From contig CAKZLE010000020.1 of NCBI GenBank assembly GCA_937125225.1, forward strand, positions 186,001-250,000: DNA of 64,000 nt, in the 5' to 3' direction. Below are positions 8,262-17,461 of this stretch, in pieces (position 1 is the stretch's first letter; every line of letters starts with the position of its first letter). The notes beneath the pieces are model-generated. The model was not told the DNA's origin. It saw only the letters and a list, made by a program, of their open reading frames with translations, and made no database searches. This DNA is from an uncultured Spirochaetia bacterium (GTDB lineage: Bacteria; Spirochaetota; Spirochaetia; CAKZLE01). A program made the translations under genes and the position numbers.

Positions 8262-10070
8262 ATGGATGTAGATGCAATCGTCATCGGGGGCGGACATGCA
8301 GGAATCGAGGCAGCTTTAGCACTCTCTCGATTACAGTTTTCCACACTGATGATAACCCAGAGTCTCGATGCGATAGGGCGACTATCCTGTAATCCAGCAA
8401 TCGGTGGACTCTCTAAGGGGAATATGGTTCGTGAGATCGACGCTCTTGGTGGTGAGATGGGAAATCTCATCGATGAGACGATGATCCAATTCAGAATACT
8501 CAATCGAAGAAGAGGACCAGCAGTCCAGGCCCCTCGGGCTCAGGCTGACAAGTTCAGTTATAATAGATTGGCTAAAGAGACTTTGGAACACCAGAAAGGA
8601 CTCTCTCTCTTTCAAGATACAGTGGTGGACCTCATCCTCGATTCAAGTGGTACCCGTGTGATCGGTGTTGTCACCGAAAGGGGAAGACGCTTCCATGCAA
8701 AGGTCGTAGTCCTCACTACGGGAACCTTTATGGATGGGAAGATATTCATTGGTGAGTATGTTGCCTCGTCAGGAAGACTTGGCGAACCTGCTGCTCTGGG
8801 ATTGGGGACCGCCCTTCGAAGGATGGGCCTGACCCTCGGTCGAATGAAGACAGGGACTCCTGCCCGAGTGAAACGGTCATCTCTTGATTTCGATAAGATG
8901 GAGATCCAGCCGGGAGACTCCCTTATGCAACCTTTCTCCTTCTCCAGAGAGAAGATAGAGAGACCCTCTCTATCCTGCTGGATAACCTTCACTAATGAGA
9001 AGACTCACCAGATCATTCAGGATAATATTCATCGTTCCCCCCTGTATGGTGGGCAGATCGTAGGTCTCGGACCTCGTTATTGTCCATCCCTAGAGGACAA
9101 GGTGGTCAGGTTCCCTGATAGAGACAGACATCAGATCTTCGTCGAACCTGAAGGTATCGGTACAGAGGAGATGTATCTTAACGGGATATCCTCCTCCCTT
9201 CCAGAGGATGTACAGGAAGATTTTATCCACTCTATAGAGGGCCTCGAGGAGGCCGAGATCATGAGAACCGGTTATGCCGTTGAATATGATTATATCGATC
9301 CCACTCAGCTCTATCCTACCTTGGAGTGTAAACAGTTCAAAGGACTCTATGTCGCCGGACAGACCAATGGGACGAGTGGCTATGAGGAGGCTGCAGGACA
9401 GGGGCTCATCGCTGCGATAAATGCAGGCCAATCCCTGCTCGGTAAGGCCCCATTGATCCTCTCGAGGTCTGAAGCCTATATCGGGGTACTCATCGATGAT
9501 CTAGTCACGAAGGGGACCAACGAACCCTACAGGATGTTCACCTCACGTGCTGAATACCGCTTGAACCTCAGACATGATTCTGCAGATCAACGATTGACGA
9601 GGAAGTCCTATGAAATCGGGTTACAGAGCAGTGAGGCCTTAGAACGTCTTGAATATAAACTCAAAGGGATAGAAGAGATAAAAGAGCTTCTCAGGGTGAA
9701 GAAGCATGAGGGGAAGAGCTGGATACAGCACCTCAAACGACCAGAGATGACGATCGATCAGATTGTAGACTCAGTCCCTGAACTGAACTCCTTTGATCCG
9801 GTATATGTGAACCAGGTAGAACTCGATATAAAATATGAGGGTTATATAAAGCGACAAGAACAGCAGGTCAAACGATTCGAACGGATGGAATTCATGAAGA
9901 TTCCCCTTGATTTTGATTATGATGAGATCGAAGGTCTCTCTAATGAATCCAAGGAGAAGTTCAAGAGTGTGCGACCGATGTCTGTAGGACAGGCTTCGAG
10001 GATCTCGGGTGTCAGAAACTCTGATATAGCAGTCTTGATGGTCATATTGGGGAGAAAGAAACGTGGATAA
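8262..10070 (+). CDS. mnmG: tRNA uridine 5-carboxymethylaminomethyl modification enzyme MnmG (GidA)
   Basis: 602 residues, slightly shorter than the usual 620-650. The FAD Rossmann motif VIGGGHAGIEAALAL is at the N-terminus, then the family motif LSCNPAIGGLSKG and, mid-protein, GQTNGTSGYEEAAGQGLIAA. The C-terminal MnmE-binding helical region ends VGQASRISGVRNSDIAVLMV. It is the FAD/NADH partner of MnmE in cmnm5U34 formation. AAGGAAG precedes the ATG. It overlaps rsmG by 8 nt, the common mnmE-mnmG-rsmG arrangement. Confidence 0.97.
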   Translation: MDVDAIVIGGGHAGIEAALALSRLQFSTLMITQSLDAIGRLSCNPAIGGLSKGNMVREIDALGGEMGNLIDETMIQFRILNRRRGPAVQAPRAQADKFSYNRLAKETLEHQKGLSLFQDTVVDLILDSSGTRVIGVVTERGRRFHAKVVVLTTGTFMDGKIFIGEYVASSGRLGEPAALGLGTALRRMGLTLGRMKTGTPARVKRSSLDFDKMEIQPGDSLMQPFSFSREKIERPSLSCWITFTNEKTHQIIQDNIHRSPLYGGQIVGLGPRYCPSLEDKVVRFPDRDRHQIFVEPEGIGTEEMYLNGISSSLPEDVQEDFIHSIEGLEEAEIMRTGYAVEYDYIDPTQLYPTLECKQFKGLYVAGQTNGTSGYEEAAGQGLIAAINAGQSLLGKAPLILSRSEAYIGVLIDDLVTKGTNEPYRMFTSRAEYRLNLRHDSADQRLTRKSYEIGLQSSEALERLEYKLKGIEEIKELLRVKKHEGKSWIQHLKRPEMTIDQIVDSVPELNSFDPVYVNQVELDIKYEGYIKRQEQQVKRFERMEFMKIPLDFDYDEIEGLSNESKEKFKSVRPMSVGQASRISGVRNSDIAVLMVILGRKKRG

Positions 10071-10713
10071 GAGATTAGTAGAGGCTCTTAAGAGCTTAGA
10101 ACTCACCTATGATGAGACTCAGTTGAATGCCCTTGGTCTCTATCTTTCAGAGATCGAGTTCTGGAATCCGACCTATAAACTCATCGCTGCAGATCATGAA
10201 GGGATCATCTATCGCCATATCCTAGACTCCCTTGCACCGCTCTCAATTCTTGAAGAGTCGATAAAGACCCTAACTGGCAATTCTCTCGCAGATCTTGGTT
10301 CGGGTAACGGTATGCCTGGGATACCTCTTTCGATCATGCTCCCTGACTCCCATATGACGCTCATCGAGAGATCAGGAAGGAGAGTAGGATTCTTGAGGAA
10401 TGCCTTGGCTGCTACCTCCCTCTCCGGAAGAGTCTCCATCATCGAAGAGGATATCACTTCAGTACGACAGCAGTTCGATATGCTCCTGTTTCGAGCATTT
10501 CGACCATTGAAGGAGATCTTCGGGTTGCTCGATTCATTATTATTGCCAGGTGGAGTCATGTTCGCCTATAAGGGGCAGTTGAAACAGGTAGAAGAGGAGA
10601 TCGAAGGGATCAGCGCTCTTCTTGAAGGCCGATTCACTGTAGAGAACAGACCCTATGAGATTCCAGGTCTAGAGGCTGAGCGGACGATCTGCCTGATAAC
10701 CAAGTTGAAATAA
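10063..10713 (+). CDS. rsmG: 16S rRNA (guanine527-N7)-methyltransferase RsmG (GidB)
   Basis: 216 residues starting at a GTG inside the end of mnmG (8-nt overlap). ILDSLAPL precedes the SAM-binding motif LADLGSGNGMPGIPLSI (about residues 73-90), followed by LIERSGRRVGFL and FRAFRPLKEI, all typical of RsmG. It methylates N7 of G527 in the 530 loop of 16S rRNA using SAM. Translation is probably coupled to mnmG. Loss of this enzyme gives low-level streptomycin resistance in other bacteria (family knowledge). Confidence 0.95.
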   Translation: MDKRLVEALKSLELTYDETQLNALGLYLSEIEFWNPTYKLIAADHEGIIYRHILDSLAPLSILEESIKTLTGNSLADLGSGNGMPGIPLSIMLPDSHMTLIERSGRRVGFLRNALAATSLSGRVSIIEEDITSVRQQFDMLLFRAFRPLKEIFGLLDSLLLPGGVMFAYKGQLKQVEEEIEGISALLEGRFTVENRPYEIPGLEAERTICLITKLK

Positions 10714-10723
10714 TCGAATTCAC

Positions 10724-10752
10724 TTGAATGAGATATTTTTTCCTTGTATGCT
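10724..10752 (+). promoter_or_regulatory. uppP promoter, leaderless arrangement
   Basis: TTGAAT (10724-10729), 17 nt spacer with a T-run, TATGCT (10747-10752), then 6 nt to the ATG at 10759. The predicted transcription start coincides with the start codon. Confidence 0.5.
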
Positions 10753-10758
10753 AGTGAG

Positions 10759-11550
10759 ATGGAAATATTCAATGCAATCCTCTTAGGAGCAATACAGGGT
10801 GTGACAGAGTTCCTTCCTGTTTCAAGCTCCGGACATCTGCTGCTCATGAAACACTTCTTGGATATGGGAGAAGTACCGATCCTGTTTGATGTACTCCTTC
10901 ATATCGCGACCTTGCTTGTAGTCTTGGGCTTTTTCAGACGACAGATCTTTTCTATCCTGAGAGCCCTCTGGCATTGGGTGCAGAAATCAATCGATACTGA
11001 GGATGCCTACTACCTCAGACTCACAGTGGTGATCATCATCGCGACAGTCTTTACCGTATTGCTTGGCTTTATTCTCAATACCGTTGATTCCCTTCATACC
11101 ACCTCCTCCGTATCAGTGATGTTCATCTTGACGGGCCTTCTGCTGATCTCCACAAAGTTCGTGAAGAGTAGAGAGGATCAAACCCCGAAGAAGAGAAATG
11201 GGATCCTTGTAGGTATTGCACAGGGACTTGGTACTCTTCCAGGGATATCTCGATCCGGAATAACGATTACTGCTGCTCTTTGGGGAGGGATAGATAGAGA
11301 AAAGGCCGGAGAACTTTCCTTCCTTCTTTCGATTCCTGCAATCCTCGGTGCCTTTATACTGGAGATCGGTGAGAGTGGAACTCTTACCTCCCAGATGCAC
11401 ATAAGTGCTATTCTTATAGGCTGCCTTTCAGCGATCATCTCCGGTATACTGAGTCTGAAACTGTTACTTTGGCTGATCAGATCTGGAAAACTCTATTTCT
11501 TCAGTATCTATCTGATTCCACTTGGTATCATCGGCCTTATATGGCTATAA
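10759..11550 (+). CDS. uppP: Undecaprenyl-diphosphate phosphatase UppP (BacA)
   Basis: 263 residues from the ATG at 10759, where MEIFNAILLGAIQGVTEFLP begins exactly like the family; a TTG at 10744 lies inside the promoter. Catalytic motifs are VTEFLPVSSSGHL near the N-terminus and ISRSGITITAALWGG (PGxSRSG-like) at about 157-175. There are about eight hydrophobic membrane segments. It dephosphorylates undecaprenyl-PP to recycle the lipid carrier for peptidoglycan and polysaccharide, a carrier the manC/Wzz locus at 17754 would also need. Confidence 0.95.
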   Translation: MEIFNAILLGAIQGVTEFLPVSSSGHLLLMKHFLDMGEVPILFDVLLHIATLLVVLGFFRRQIFSILRALWHWVQKSIDTEDAYYLRLTVVIIIATVFTVLLGFILNTVDSLHTTSSVSVMFILTGLLLISTKFVKSREDQTPKKRNGILVGIAQGLGTLPGISRSGITITAALWGGIDREKAGELSFLLSIPAILGAFILEIGESGTLTSQMHISAILIGCLSAIISGILSLKLLLWLIRSGKLYFFSIYLIPLGIIGLIWL

Positions 11551-11551
11551 T
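11522..11551 (+). promoter_or_regulatory. Candidate ftsK promoter inside the end of uppP
   Basis: TTGGTA (11522-11527), 18 nt spacer, TATAAT (11546-11551), the last base lying just past the uppP stop codon. It would give ftsK a leader of about 35 nt containing its GGGGGGAG site. Confidence 0.45.
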
Positions 11552-11591
11552 ACGAGAAAAGAGATAAAATCTTATTGAGAAGGGGGGAGAT

Positions 11592-14048
11592 GTGAATAAA
11601 CGTGGATCACGAATAGTCTATGCGACTCTGTTTTTTCTGCTGGCAACAGTGATTCTGCTTGTACTCATACTTACTACTCAATCTGTTGCGATGAAACTTC
11701 CAAGTATCATCGGTTGGGTTGATTCCCTCCTGAGGACCCTTTTTCTTCAGGCCGTATGGGCTGTCCCTGCATATCTTTTCTATTGTGGGTTTCTCGCACT
11801 CTATATCGATGAGAATCATCAGTATCAGGCCCTATATCCCTTTACCGCTATACCTTTTCTCACGATCATAGGTCTCCTTCACTTACAATCTGGATCAAGC
11901 GATTCAGTGTCTTATCGATGGATTGCAGAGAATCTCGGGATCCAATCAGCATCGATGATCCTACTAGTTGTATTCATCCTTGAGGTGATCCTCTTTTTCA
12001 TCTGGGCCCTGAACTGGTTTGGTAGGGGAAATTCCAATCATAGTGCTAATTATGTGCTCCAGGAACAACCACCGGTAGCAAAGAGTCTCGGTAGTCAGAA
12101 GGACAGCCTCACTGCGGCGATCGCTCAAGAGAAGAGGACTCAGAAAGAGGCAAAACAACAAGATAGGGTTGAGCTTGGATCTGATGATGACCATCAACCG
12201 TTAGAGTTGACTCTATCCTTTCCCGATCTCCCTGATCTCCCTGTATTGAATACCGTACCATCCTCGATCTATGTGGAAGAACCTAGAGAAGAGGTGATTG
12301 AAGAGTCGGTGCAGACACTCGATGATATCGACCTTACCGACGAACTTCCTGAAGTGCTAGCGGTACCGGATGAACAGCATCCCGTGGTTGAGAATCTAGA
12401 ACCTCCCGTGCAGATTCATGGGAAACTTCATGAGATAAAGCTCGAGGCTCCTGAACCTGAGATCATAAGGATCGGAAGACATGAGATCCCCAAGATTCCT
12501 GAAGAGAATCCCCATTTCGAAAATAGCAAACGACCGGATATTGCCGGGCGTCTTACGAAGATCCATACCTCCATTGATGAAGATGCTAACTTACCGAGAG
12601 AAGAACTCCTCTCAACGGGAATCGCGACTCTTGGTTATATCTATCCACCTGAAGCTGTTCTTGATACCTATCCGGATGTTTCTGTCGATATTGATGAGGT
12701 CACCAAGATCTCGGGAGATGTCCTGATGAAGACTCTCCGGGAGTTCAAGATAGAGGCAGAGCTCACTGGGATACAGAAAGGTCCTGTGGTAACGATGTAT
12801 GAGGTACTCCCAGCGCCAGGTATACGAGTACAGGCGATCACCAACCTCGCAGATAATATCGCTCTTCAACTTGCGGCCTCACGTGTTCGTATCGTAGCAC
12901 CAATTCCAGGGAAACAGGCTGTAGGGATCGAGGTCCCAAATAAGAATAGATCGATCGTCTCCTTCAGGGAGATGCTCGCAGAGATAGATAACAGATCCAA
13001 TTACGAGATTCCTATTGTCCTTGGAAAGGATATAACCGGAGAGTCCCAGGTCATTGACCTCGCGAAGACTCCACACCTTCTGATAGCAGGAGCAACCGGT
13101 TCTGGTAAATCAGTCTGTGTGAACTCACTGATCTGTTCCATCCTCTTCCGTCAATCCCCAAAGGATATAAGATTGATGATGGTTGACCCGAAGATCGTAG
13201 AGTTGAAACTCTATAATGATATTCCTCATCTCCTCACACCAGTCATAACCGATTCAAAGAAGGCCATCAAAGCATTACAATACTGTATCTATGAGATGGA
13301 ACGAAGATATGAACTGCTCGATCATCTGAATGTGAGAGATATCAAGACCTATAACAAGCGAATAATTGAAAAGGAATATGCCCGGGAGAAGCTTCCCTAT
13401 ATCGTCCTGATCATAGATGAGTTCGCAGATCTGATGACCACTGCAGGAAAGGAGATAGAGGCATATCTCGCACGACTTGCCGCAATGGCCCGTGCTGTTG
13501 GGATCCATCTTGTTCTGGCAACCCAACGACCCTCAACGAATGTCATCACAGGTATCATCAAGGCTAATATTCCCTCAAGGATCGCCTTCATGGTAACAAG
13601 TAATATGGACTCTCGAATAATCCTCGACCAGCCTGGAGCTGAGAAGCTTCTCGGTAGAGGTGATATGCTTTTCTCCTCCTCTTGGGATCCAAGTCTTGCA
13701 CGAATCCAGGGGGCTTTCCTCTCTGAAGAAGAGGTCGAAAGGATCGTAGAAGAGGTCAAACATAATGGGGAACCTGACTACCTAGATGAGGAGCTCTTTT
13801 GGGATGATGAGGATGTGGAAGAGGATGGTGTCGCACTTGAATCGACAGGTGATCCTCTCATGGATGAGGCTCTTAAGATCGTCTACAGTCGGAATAGTGC
13901 ATCAGCCTCCTATCTTCAGAGACGCTTGAAGATAGGCTACAATCGTGCAGCAAGATTGATCGAAGAGATGGAAGACCGAGGTATCGTTGGACCTGCTAGA
14001 GGTAGTCAACCAAGAGAGATCCTCAGGATGACAGATATCGATCGTTAG
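11592..14048 (+). CDS. ftsK: DNA translocase FtsK/SpoIIIE
   Basis: 818 residues from a GTG preceded by a strong GGGGGGAG site. Four hydrophobic segments in residues 1-150 form the membrane domain, followed by an acidic, Pro/Glu-rich linker (about 160-330). The motor contains Walker A GATGSGKSVCVN (about 501), Walker B-type IVLIIDEFADLM and the ATQRPSTNVITG motif. The C-terminal winged-helix gamma domain (about 745-818) normally reads KOPS-like DNA sequences. It pumps chromosomal DNA through the septum for dif resolution. It follows uppP by 41 nt. Confidence 0.95.
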   Translation: MNKRGSRIVYATLFFLLATVILLVLILTTQSVAMKLPSIIGWVDSLLRTLFLQAVWAVPAYLFYCGFLALYIDENHQYQALYPFTAIPFLTIIGLLHLQSGSSDSVSYRWIAENLGIQSASMILLVVFILEVILFFIWALNWFGRGNSNHSANYVLQEQPPVAKSLGSQKDSLTAAIAQEKRTQKEAKQQDRVELGSDDDHQPLELTLSFPDLPDLPVLNTVPSSIYVEEPREEVIEESVQTLDDIDLTDELPEVLAVPDEQHPVVENLEPPVQIHGKLHEIKLEAPEPEIIRIGRHEIPKIPEENPHFENSKRPDIAGRLTKIHTSIDEDANLPREELLSTGIATLGYIYPPEAVLDTYPDVSVDIDEVTKISGDVLMKTLREFKIEAELTGIQKGPVVTMYEVLPAPGIRVQAITNLADNIALQLAASRVRIVAPIPGKQAVGIEVPNKNRSIVSFREMLAEIDNRSNYEIPIVLGKDITGESQVIDLAKTPHLLIAGATGSGKSVCVNSLICSILFRQSPKDIRLMMVDPKIVELKLYNDIPHLLTPVITDSKKAIKALQYCIYEMERRYELLDHLNVRDIKTYNKRIIEKEYAREKLPYIVLIIDEFADLMTTAGKEIEAYLARLAAMARAVGIHLVLATQRPSTNVITGIIKANIPSRIAFMVTSNMDSRIILDQPGAEKLLGRGDMLFSSSWDPSLARIQGAFLSEEEVERIVEEVKHNGEPDYLDEELFWDDEDVEEDGVALESTGDPLMDEALKIVYSRNSASASYLQRRLKIGYNRAARLIEEMEDRGIVGPARGSQPREILRMTDIDR

Positions 14049-14058
14049 GAAGTTATTC

Positions 14059-14913
14059 ATGAACAGCATTGATTCAAACATACCCAAACACGCTCTAAAC
14101 GGTTATACGCTCATTCCTGAGACTGAGGCAGTGTTACCTTTGAGGATCAGAGAGGTCTTTTTCAATTTCAGTGTCTATGAATCAATCAAGATCATTGAGA
14201 GTATCCCCCTTTTTCTGCAGGATCATATAGATAGACTCTTCACTTCCGCCCAGGAATTGAGTATGAGTCATGAATTCTCAAGTATTCCTCTCACTGCTGC
14301 GATCCATTCACTGATCGATGAGGACTCACTAAAGGATGCTACTCTTCGAATCCAGTTAGTCGGTGGTGATCACCCGTACCTGTTCGTCTTCTCTCAGGAC
14401 CTTCCCGAATATAAGGATAGCCTGTATGAGAAGGGCGTCTCTGTGATCTCCTATGAGGGTGAGAGAATAGAACCAGAAGTAAAATCGAACTGTCTGTTAC
14501 TCAACTATCTTGCCCTGCGTGAAGCACGAGAGAAAGGCGCCTTCGAGGCTATTCTTGTCGATAGATATGGGATGGCAATAGAGGGGACGCGAAGTAATGT
14601 CTTCGGGATTCAAGGGAATACCCTCTATACACCGGGCTCTGGTGTCCTTGCTGGTGTGACAAGGAAACATATACTCGAGGCTGCAGAGAGTATCGGCATG
14701 GAGATTGCCTTCACAGATACCTCTTACTTTGAACTGAGATCTGGGTTCTTCGATGAATTTTTCATCTCATCGACGAGCATGGGGGCCATGCCGGTGTCAA
14801 TGATCGATGATGTGATGATCGGGAAGACCTTTCCTAAGACCCATAAGCTTCATGAGGAGTTCTCTCAGATTGAGCAGAGCTATATTGCTGATCGACGTCT
14901 ACGTAAAGCATAG
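14059..14913 (+). CDS. Class IV PLP-dependent aminotransferase (IlvE/Dat/PabC fold)
   Basis: 284 residues. VFFNFSVYESIKI near the N-terminus and DHIDRLFTSA fit the fold-type IV family. The Lys of EVKSNCLLLNYLALREA fits the PLP Schiff-base site, AIEGTRSNVFGIQGNTLYTP the E...S-N-V/I-F phosphate-binding loop, and EFFISSTSMGAMPV the C-terminal T-S-T loop. The family includes branched-chain aminotransferase, D-alanine aminotransferase and aminodeoxychorismate lyase; the sequence does not decide among them. It follows ftsK by 10 nt with AGGAAG, so it is probably co-transcribed. Its end overlaps the convergent gene by 34 nt. Confidence 0.8.
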   Translation: MNSIDSNIPKHALNGYTLIPETEAVLPLRIREVFFNFSVYESIKIIESIPLFLQDHIDRLFTSAQELSMSHEFSSIPLTAAIHSLIDEDSLKDATLRIQLVGGDHPYLFVFSQDLPEYKDSLYEKGVSVISYEGERIEPEVKSNCLLLNYLALREAREKGAFEAILVDRYGMAIEGTRSNVFGIQGNTLYTPGSGVLAGVTRKHILEAAESIGMEIAFTDTSYFELRSGFFDEFFISSTSMGAMPVSMIDDVMIGKTFPKTHKLHEEFSQIEQSYIADRRLRKA

Positions 14914-15353
14914 ATGATGATCAATCCTAGAGATATCCCGATCATTGAGAACTTGATAACCGTACAATAGGGAAGCAACACCGGGACCAGAGTGCCAGCT
15001 CTCATCGCCAATAATCTACCGATCATGATATTCTCACAATAATCAAAGATCATACCAAGAAAGATCGGTATCCAAATCTTCTTCTTCGGTGCGAAAGAAA
15101 GAAGAGCACTCGTATAGACGAGAGGATACAGGGTATCGACGAGCTGCATCGTGGTATAGGCCTGTCTTGCCTCTGAGGATAGGCTAGCGATGTAGTTCAA
15201 GATCTCCTGAGGTTCCCAGAGTGGGGTGATATCAAGGAAGGTCCTCCCCCCGGTTAGTCGCAGGAATCTCGGAGTTATAGAGAGGGCGAAAAGTAGCTGG
15301 AAAGCTATGAATGCAGTGATAGATCCTAGTCTCAGATAACCTTTTTTACTCAT
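14880..15353 (-). CDS. Small integral membrane protein of unknown function
   Basis: 157 residues with about four hydrophobic segments (residues about 8-30, 72-90, 95-112 and 128-150) and a short extracytoplasmic-looking loop after the first. It ends with a basic tail ALRRRRSAI. No family is recognised. The gene is convergent with the aminotransferase, overlapping it by 34 nt, and divergent from the LuxR-type gene with only 81 nt between. A GATAAC box ends 8 nt before the ATG, so it may also be leaderless, but no good -35 is visible. Confidence 0.6.
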   Translation of the reverse strand: MSKKGYLRLGSITAFIAFQLLFALSITPRFLRLTGGRTFLDITPLWEPQEILNYIASLSSEARQAYTTMQLVDTLYPLVYTSALLSFAPKKKIWIPIFLGMIFDYCENIMIGRLLAMRAGTLVPVLLPYCTVIKFSMIGISLGLIIIYALRRRRSAI

Positions 15354-15398
15354 AGGTTCAGGTTATCATCTAAACTGGGTTTGGTCTATAAAGAGTAC

Positions 15399-15428
15399 TT
15401 GACCCCGTAGGATGCTGGTGGCTATACT
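15399..15428 (+). promoter_or_regulatory. Promoter of the 7TM-LuxR gene, leaderless arrangement
   Basis: TTGACC (15399-15404), 18 nt spacer, TATACT (15423-15428), 6 nt, then ATG at 15435. The AAAGG just before the ATG could be mistaken for a ribosome site but abuts the start codon. Confidence 0.6.
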
Positions 15429-15434
15429 CAAAGG

Positions 15435-16313
15435 ATGAGTTGGCCAACAATAAATCTAGTTCTTTACATCTTCGCATTTTCAGTCGGTTCGATGACCCTC
15501 TGTCTCGGTATCCTCTTTCACCTGCGTAAAAGCTATGATTGGACGAAATATTATCTCATATTTCAGATTGCTATCACCTTTTTGCTGCTTATCTTCGGAC
15601 TGCGTAATTTTACCGGAGTGATGACTGGAGAACTCTCTCCTGCCTTCAATCTTATCACTTTATTGATGTTATATCTGGCAATCGCATTCTTAGTCTACTT
15701 CATTCCCTATTTCACCACCTGGGTCATTGCCCATCCTTGGCGTAATCCTTATAAGACGGTATTTCTCATTCTTGGTATATGCTTCATTGGATTGACGGTT
15801 CTCGGGACCATATTGGGGTTCTTATTTCTGATTCGTCTATTCATGAGCCTCATATTCTTCGGTGTCTTCATCTTCTGTCTGGGAGTCATCCTCAAGAACC
15901 TTCGATCTATCAAGGATCAGGGGGTGAGAATGATCTGCAGTGCGATACTCATCCTCTCTGTCATCATGGTCCCTGTCATCGTGATAGATCTGTTCATCTC
16001 CTTCGAGAGTCTATCGACTATCCCGATCTACTACTTCTGGATCTCATTGATCATTCTCGTCTATCTGTTTACCTATTTTCGGAGTATCCCTGAATCAGCG
16101 AAGGTCGCTATCGATGAGAAGAAGATCGAGGAGTATAGGATCACAGGAAGGGAGCGAGAGATCATCCTTCTTATACAGAAGGGGTTTATCAGTAAAGAGA
16201 TAGCACAGGCTCTTGATATATCGACGAGTACCGTGAATAACCATATCTCCAATATCTATGGGAAGACTCATGTGAGCAGCCGAATTGACCTGCTCAATGA
16301 ACTGACCTGCTGA
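15435..16313 (+). CDS. Membrane-bound LuxR-family regulator (seven-TM sensor plus HTH)
   Basis: 292 residues. Seven hydrophobic segments fill residues about 8-225, with hardly any soluble loop. They are followed directly by a LuxR/GerE helix-turn-helix: ITGREREIILLIQKGFISKEIAQ then STSTVNNHISNIYGKTHVSSR (about 233-285). This is a one-component transcription factor that would bind DNA while anchored in the inner membrane, sensing something in or across the membrane. An esterase gene starts 8 nt after the stop, so the two are likely one operon. Signal and targets are unknown. Confidence 0.82.
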   Translation: MSWPTINLVLYIFAFSVGSMTLCLGILFHLRKSYDWTKYYLIFQIAITFLLLIFGLRNFTGVMTGELSPAFNLITLLMLYLAIAFLVYFIPYFTTWVIAHPWRNPYKTVFLILGICFIGLTVLGTILGFLFLIRLFMSLIFFGVFIFCLGVILKNLRSIKDQGVRMICSAILILSVIMVPVIVIDLFISFESLSTIPIYYFWISLIILVYLFTYFRSIPESAKVAIDEKKIEEYRITGREREIILLIQKGFISKEIAQALDISTSTVNNHISNIYGKTHVSSRIDLLNELTC

Positions 16314-16321
16314 GGTACCAT

Positions 16322-17110
16322 ATGGATGGGATCAAAATAAGAAGATGTGCACTACCGATCACCCACGATGTTCCTGATGCAACACATGCGGTCCTCGGTC
16401 TACATGGCTTTGGAGGCTATCCGGGGGAACTCGCTCTATCGGTTCGATTACTGGCAGAGAAGGGGATCTCTGCCTACGTACCAAGGCTTCCTGGTCATGG
16501 TACTGATCAAGAGGACTTTGATCAGTCGACCGGTGAGCAATGGTATGCTACTGCTAAAGAGGCCTACCTAGAACTGAAAGAGCATTATGAGACAGTCAGT
16601 GTTATCGGCCATTCTATGGGAGGTGTCCTCGCTCTTCTTTTAGCCGAGGAGTTCACCATAGAGCGAATGGTTCTGATGGCACCAGCTTTGAGGCTCCGGT
16701 CAAAGATCTTTCCCTTTGTTGGCATAATAAGATTATTCAAACATCGAATCAGAATTCACTGGGAGGCTGATTCAACCGTGACCTTCTTCGATGAGAGAGA
16801 TCCTGGTGATGATGAGTTCCTCGGTAATGAATACTGGGGGTATCTGAATGTAAAACAGATAAATCAACTGAGGAAATTGTGTAACAGAGCGCGCAGAGCT
16901 TTGGATAACGTCACAGGAGACCTCCTGGTACTGACAGGTGGAAAGGACCCCTCGGTTCCTCCGAGTGTTGGGGAGTTGATCCGTCGCAAGAGTTCTGCAA
17001 GGACAGTGTTGATACATCTAGAAGATGCTTCCCATCTTATCCCTTATGATCCACATACCTACTCACGAGAGTATGCGATGTCGAGTATGCTCGAGTTCTT
17101 GACTGATTAA
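16322..17110 (+). CDS. Alpha/beta hydrolase, carboxylesterase/monoacylglycerol lipase type
   Basis: 262 residues. LGLHGFGGYPGE gives the oxyanion HG motif, VIGHSMGGVLALLL the nucleophile elbow (Ser about 98), LVLTGGKDPSVP the acid Asp (about 206), and LEDASHLIPYDPH the catalytic His (about 237). Size and motif spacing match Est30-like carboxylesterases and bacterial monoglyceride lipases. No signal peptide, so it is cytosolic. It lies 8 nt behind the membrane LuxR-type regulator, suggesting that the regulator responds to a lipid or ester that this enzyme handles (inference). Confidence 0.82.
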   Translation: MDGIKIRRCALPITHDVPDATHAVLGLHGFGGYPGELALSVRLLAEKGISAYVPRLPGHGTDQEDFDQSTGEQWYATAKEAYLELKEHYETVSVIGHSMGGVLALLLAEEFTIERMVLMAPALRLRSKIFPFVGIIRLFKHRIRIHWEADSTVTFFDERDPGDDEFLGNEYWGYLNVKQINQLRKLCNRARRALDNVTGDLLVLTGGKDPSVPPSVGELIRRKSSARTVLIHLEDASHLIPYDPHTYSREYAMSSMLEFLTD

Positions 17111-17125
17111 GGTGCTTGTTGGGAA

Positions 17126-17461
17126 CTAATCGTCTGTCTTATCAGTAGGACTCTGAGAGTTCTTAGAACCGGCTCTTTTGTTCAAGAATATCTTCATCTC
17201 ATTGATAAAACTGTCATCGATGACCTCTTGGTAGAATTTATCTCTATCTTCCGGTCTCATGACGATATCTGATGGGAGAACTTGCAGGACCTCTGCGACT
17301 CTTTCAAGACTATCGATGGAGAGCGTGGATTTTCCACTCTCTACCTGTGCGATCATCCCATCTGTAAGCTCTGCTGCTTCAGCTAGGTAGGCCTGAGAGA
17401 ATCCATGTCTTTCACGATAATATCGCACATTCACTGAAACCCATTTACGTAAGTATCCCAT
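17126..17461 (-). CDS. XRE-family helix-turn-helix regulator
   Basis: About 111 residues from the ATG at 17461 (a TTG at 17467 is possible). Residues about 10-65 are a Cro/C1-type HTH: VRYYRERHGFSQAYLAEAAE then GMIAQVESGKSTLSIDSLERV. The C-terminal tail is charged (KIFLNKRAGSKNSQSP). It diverges from the manC polysaccharide locus across a 292-bp intergenic region, making it a candidate regulator of that locus. A TACTCT box ends 6 nt before the ATG but lacks a good -35. Confidence 0.8.
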   Translation of the reverse strand: MGYLRKWVSVNVRYYRERHGFSQAYLAEAAELTDGMIAQVESGKSTLSIDSLERVAEVLQVLPSDIVMRPEDRDKFYQEVIDDSFINEMKIFLNKRAGSKNSQSPTDKTDD

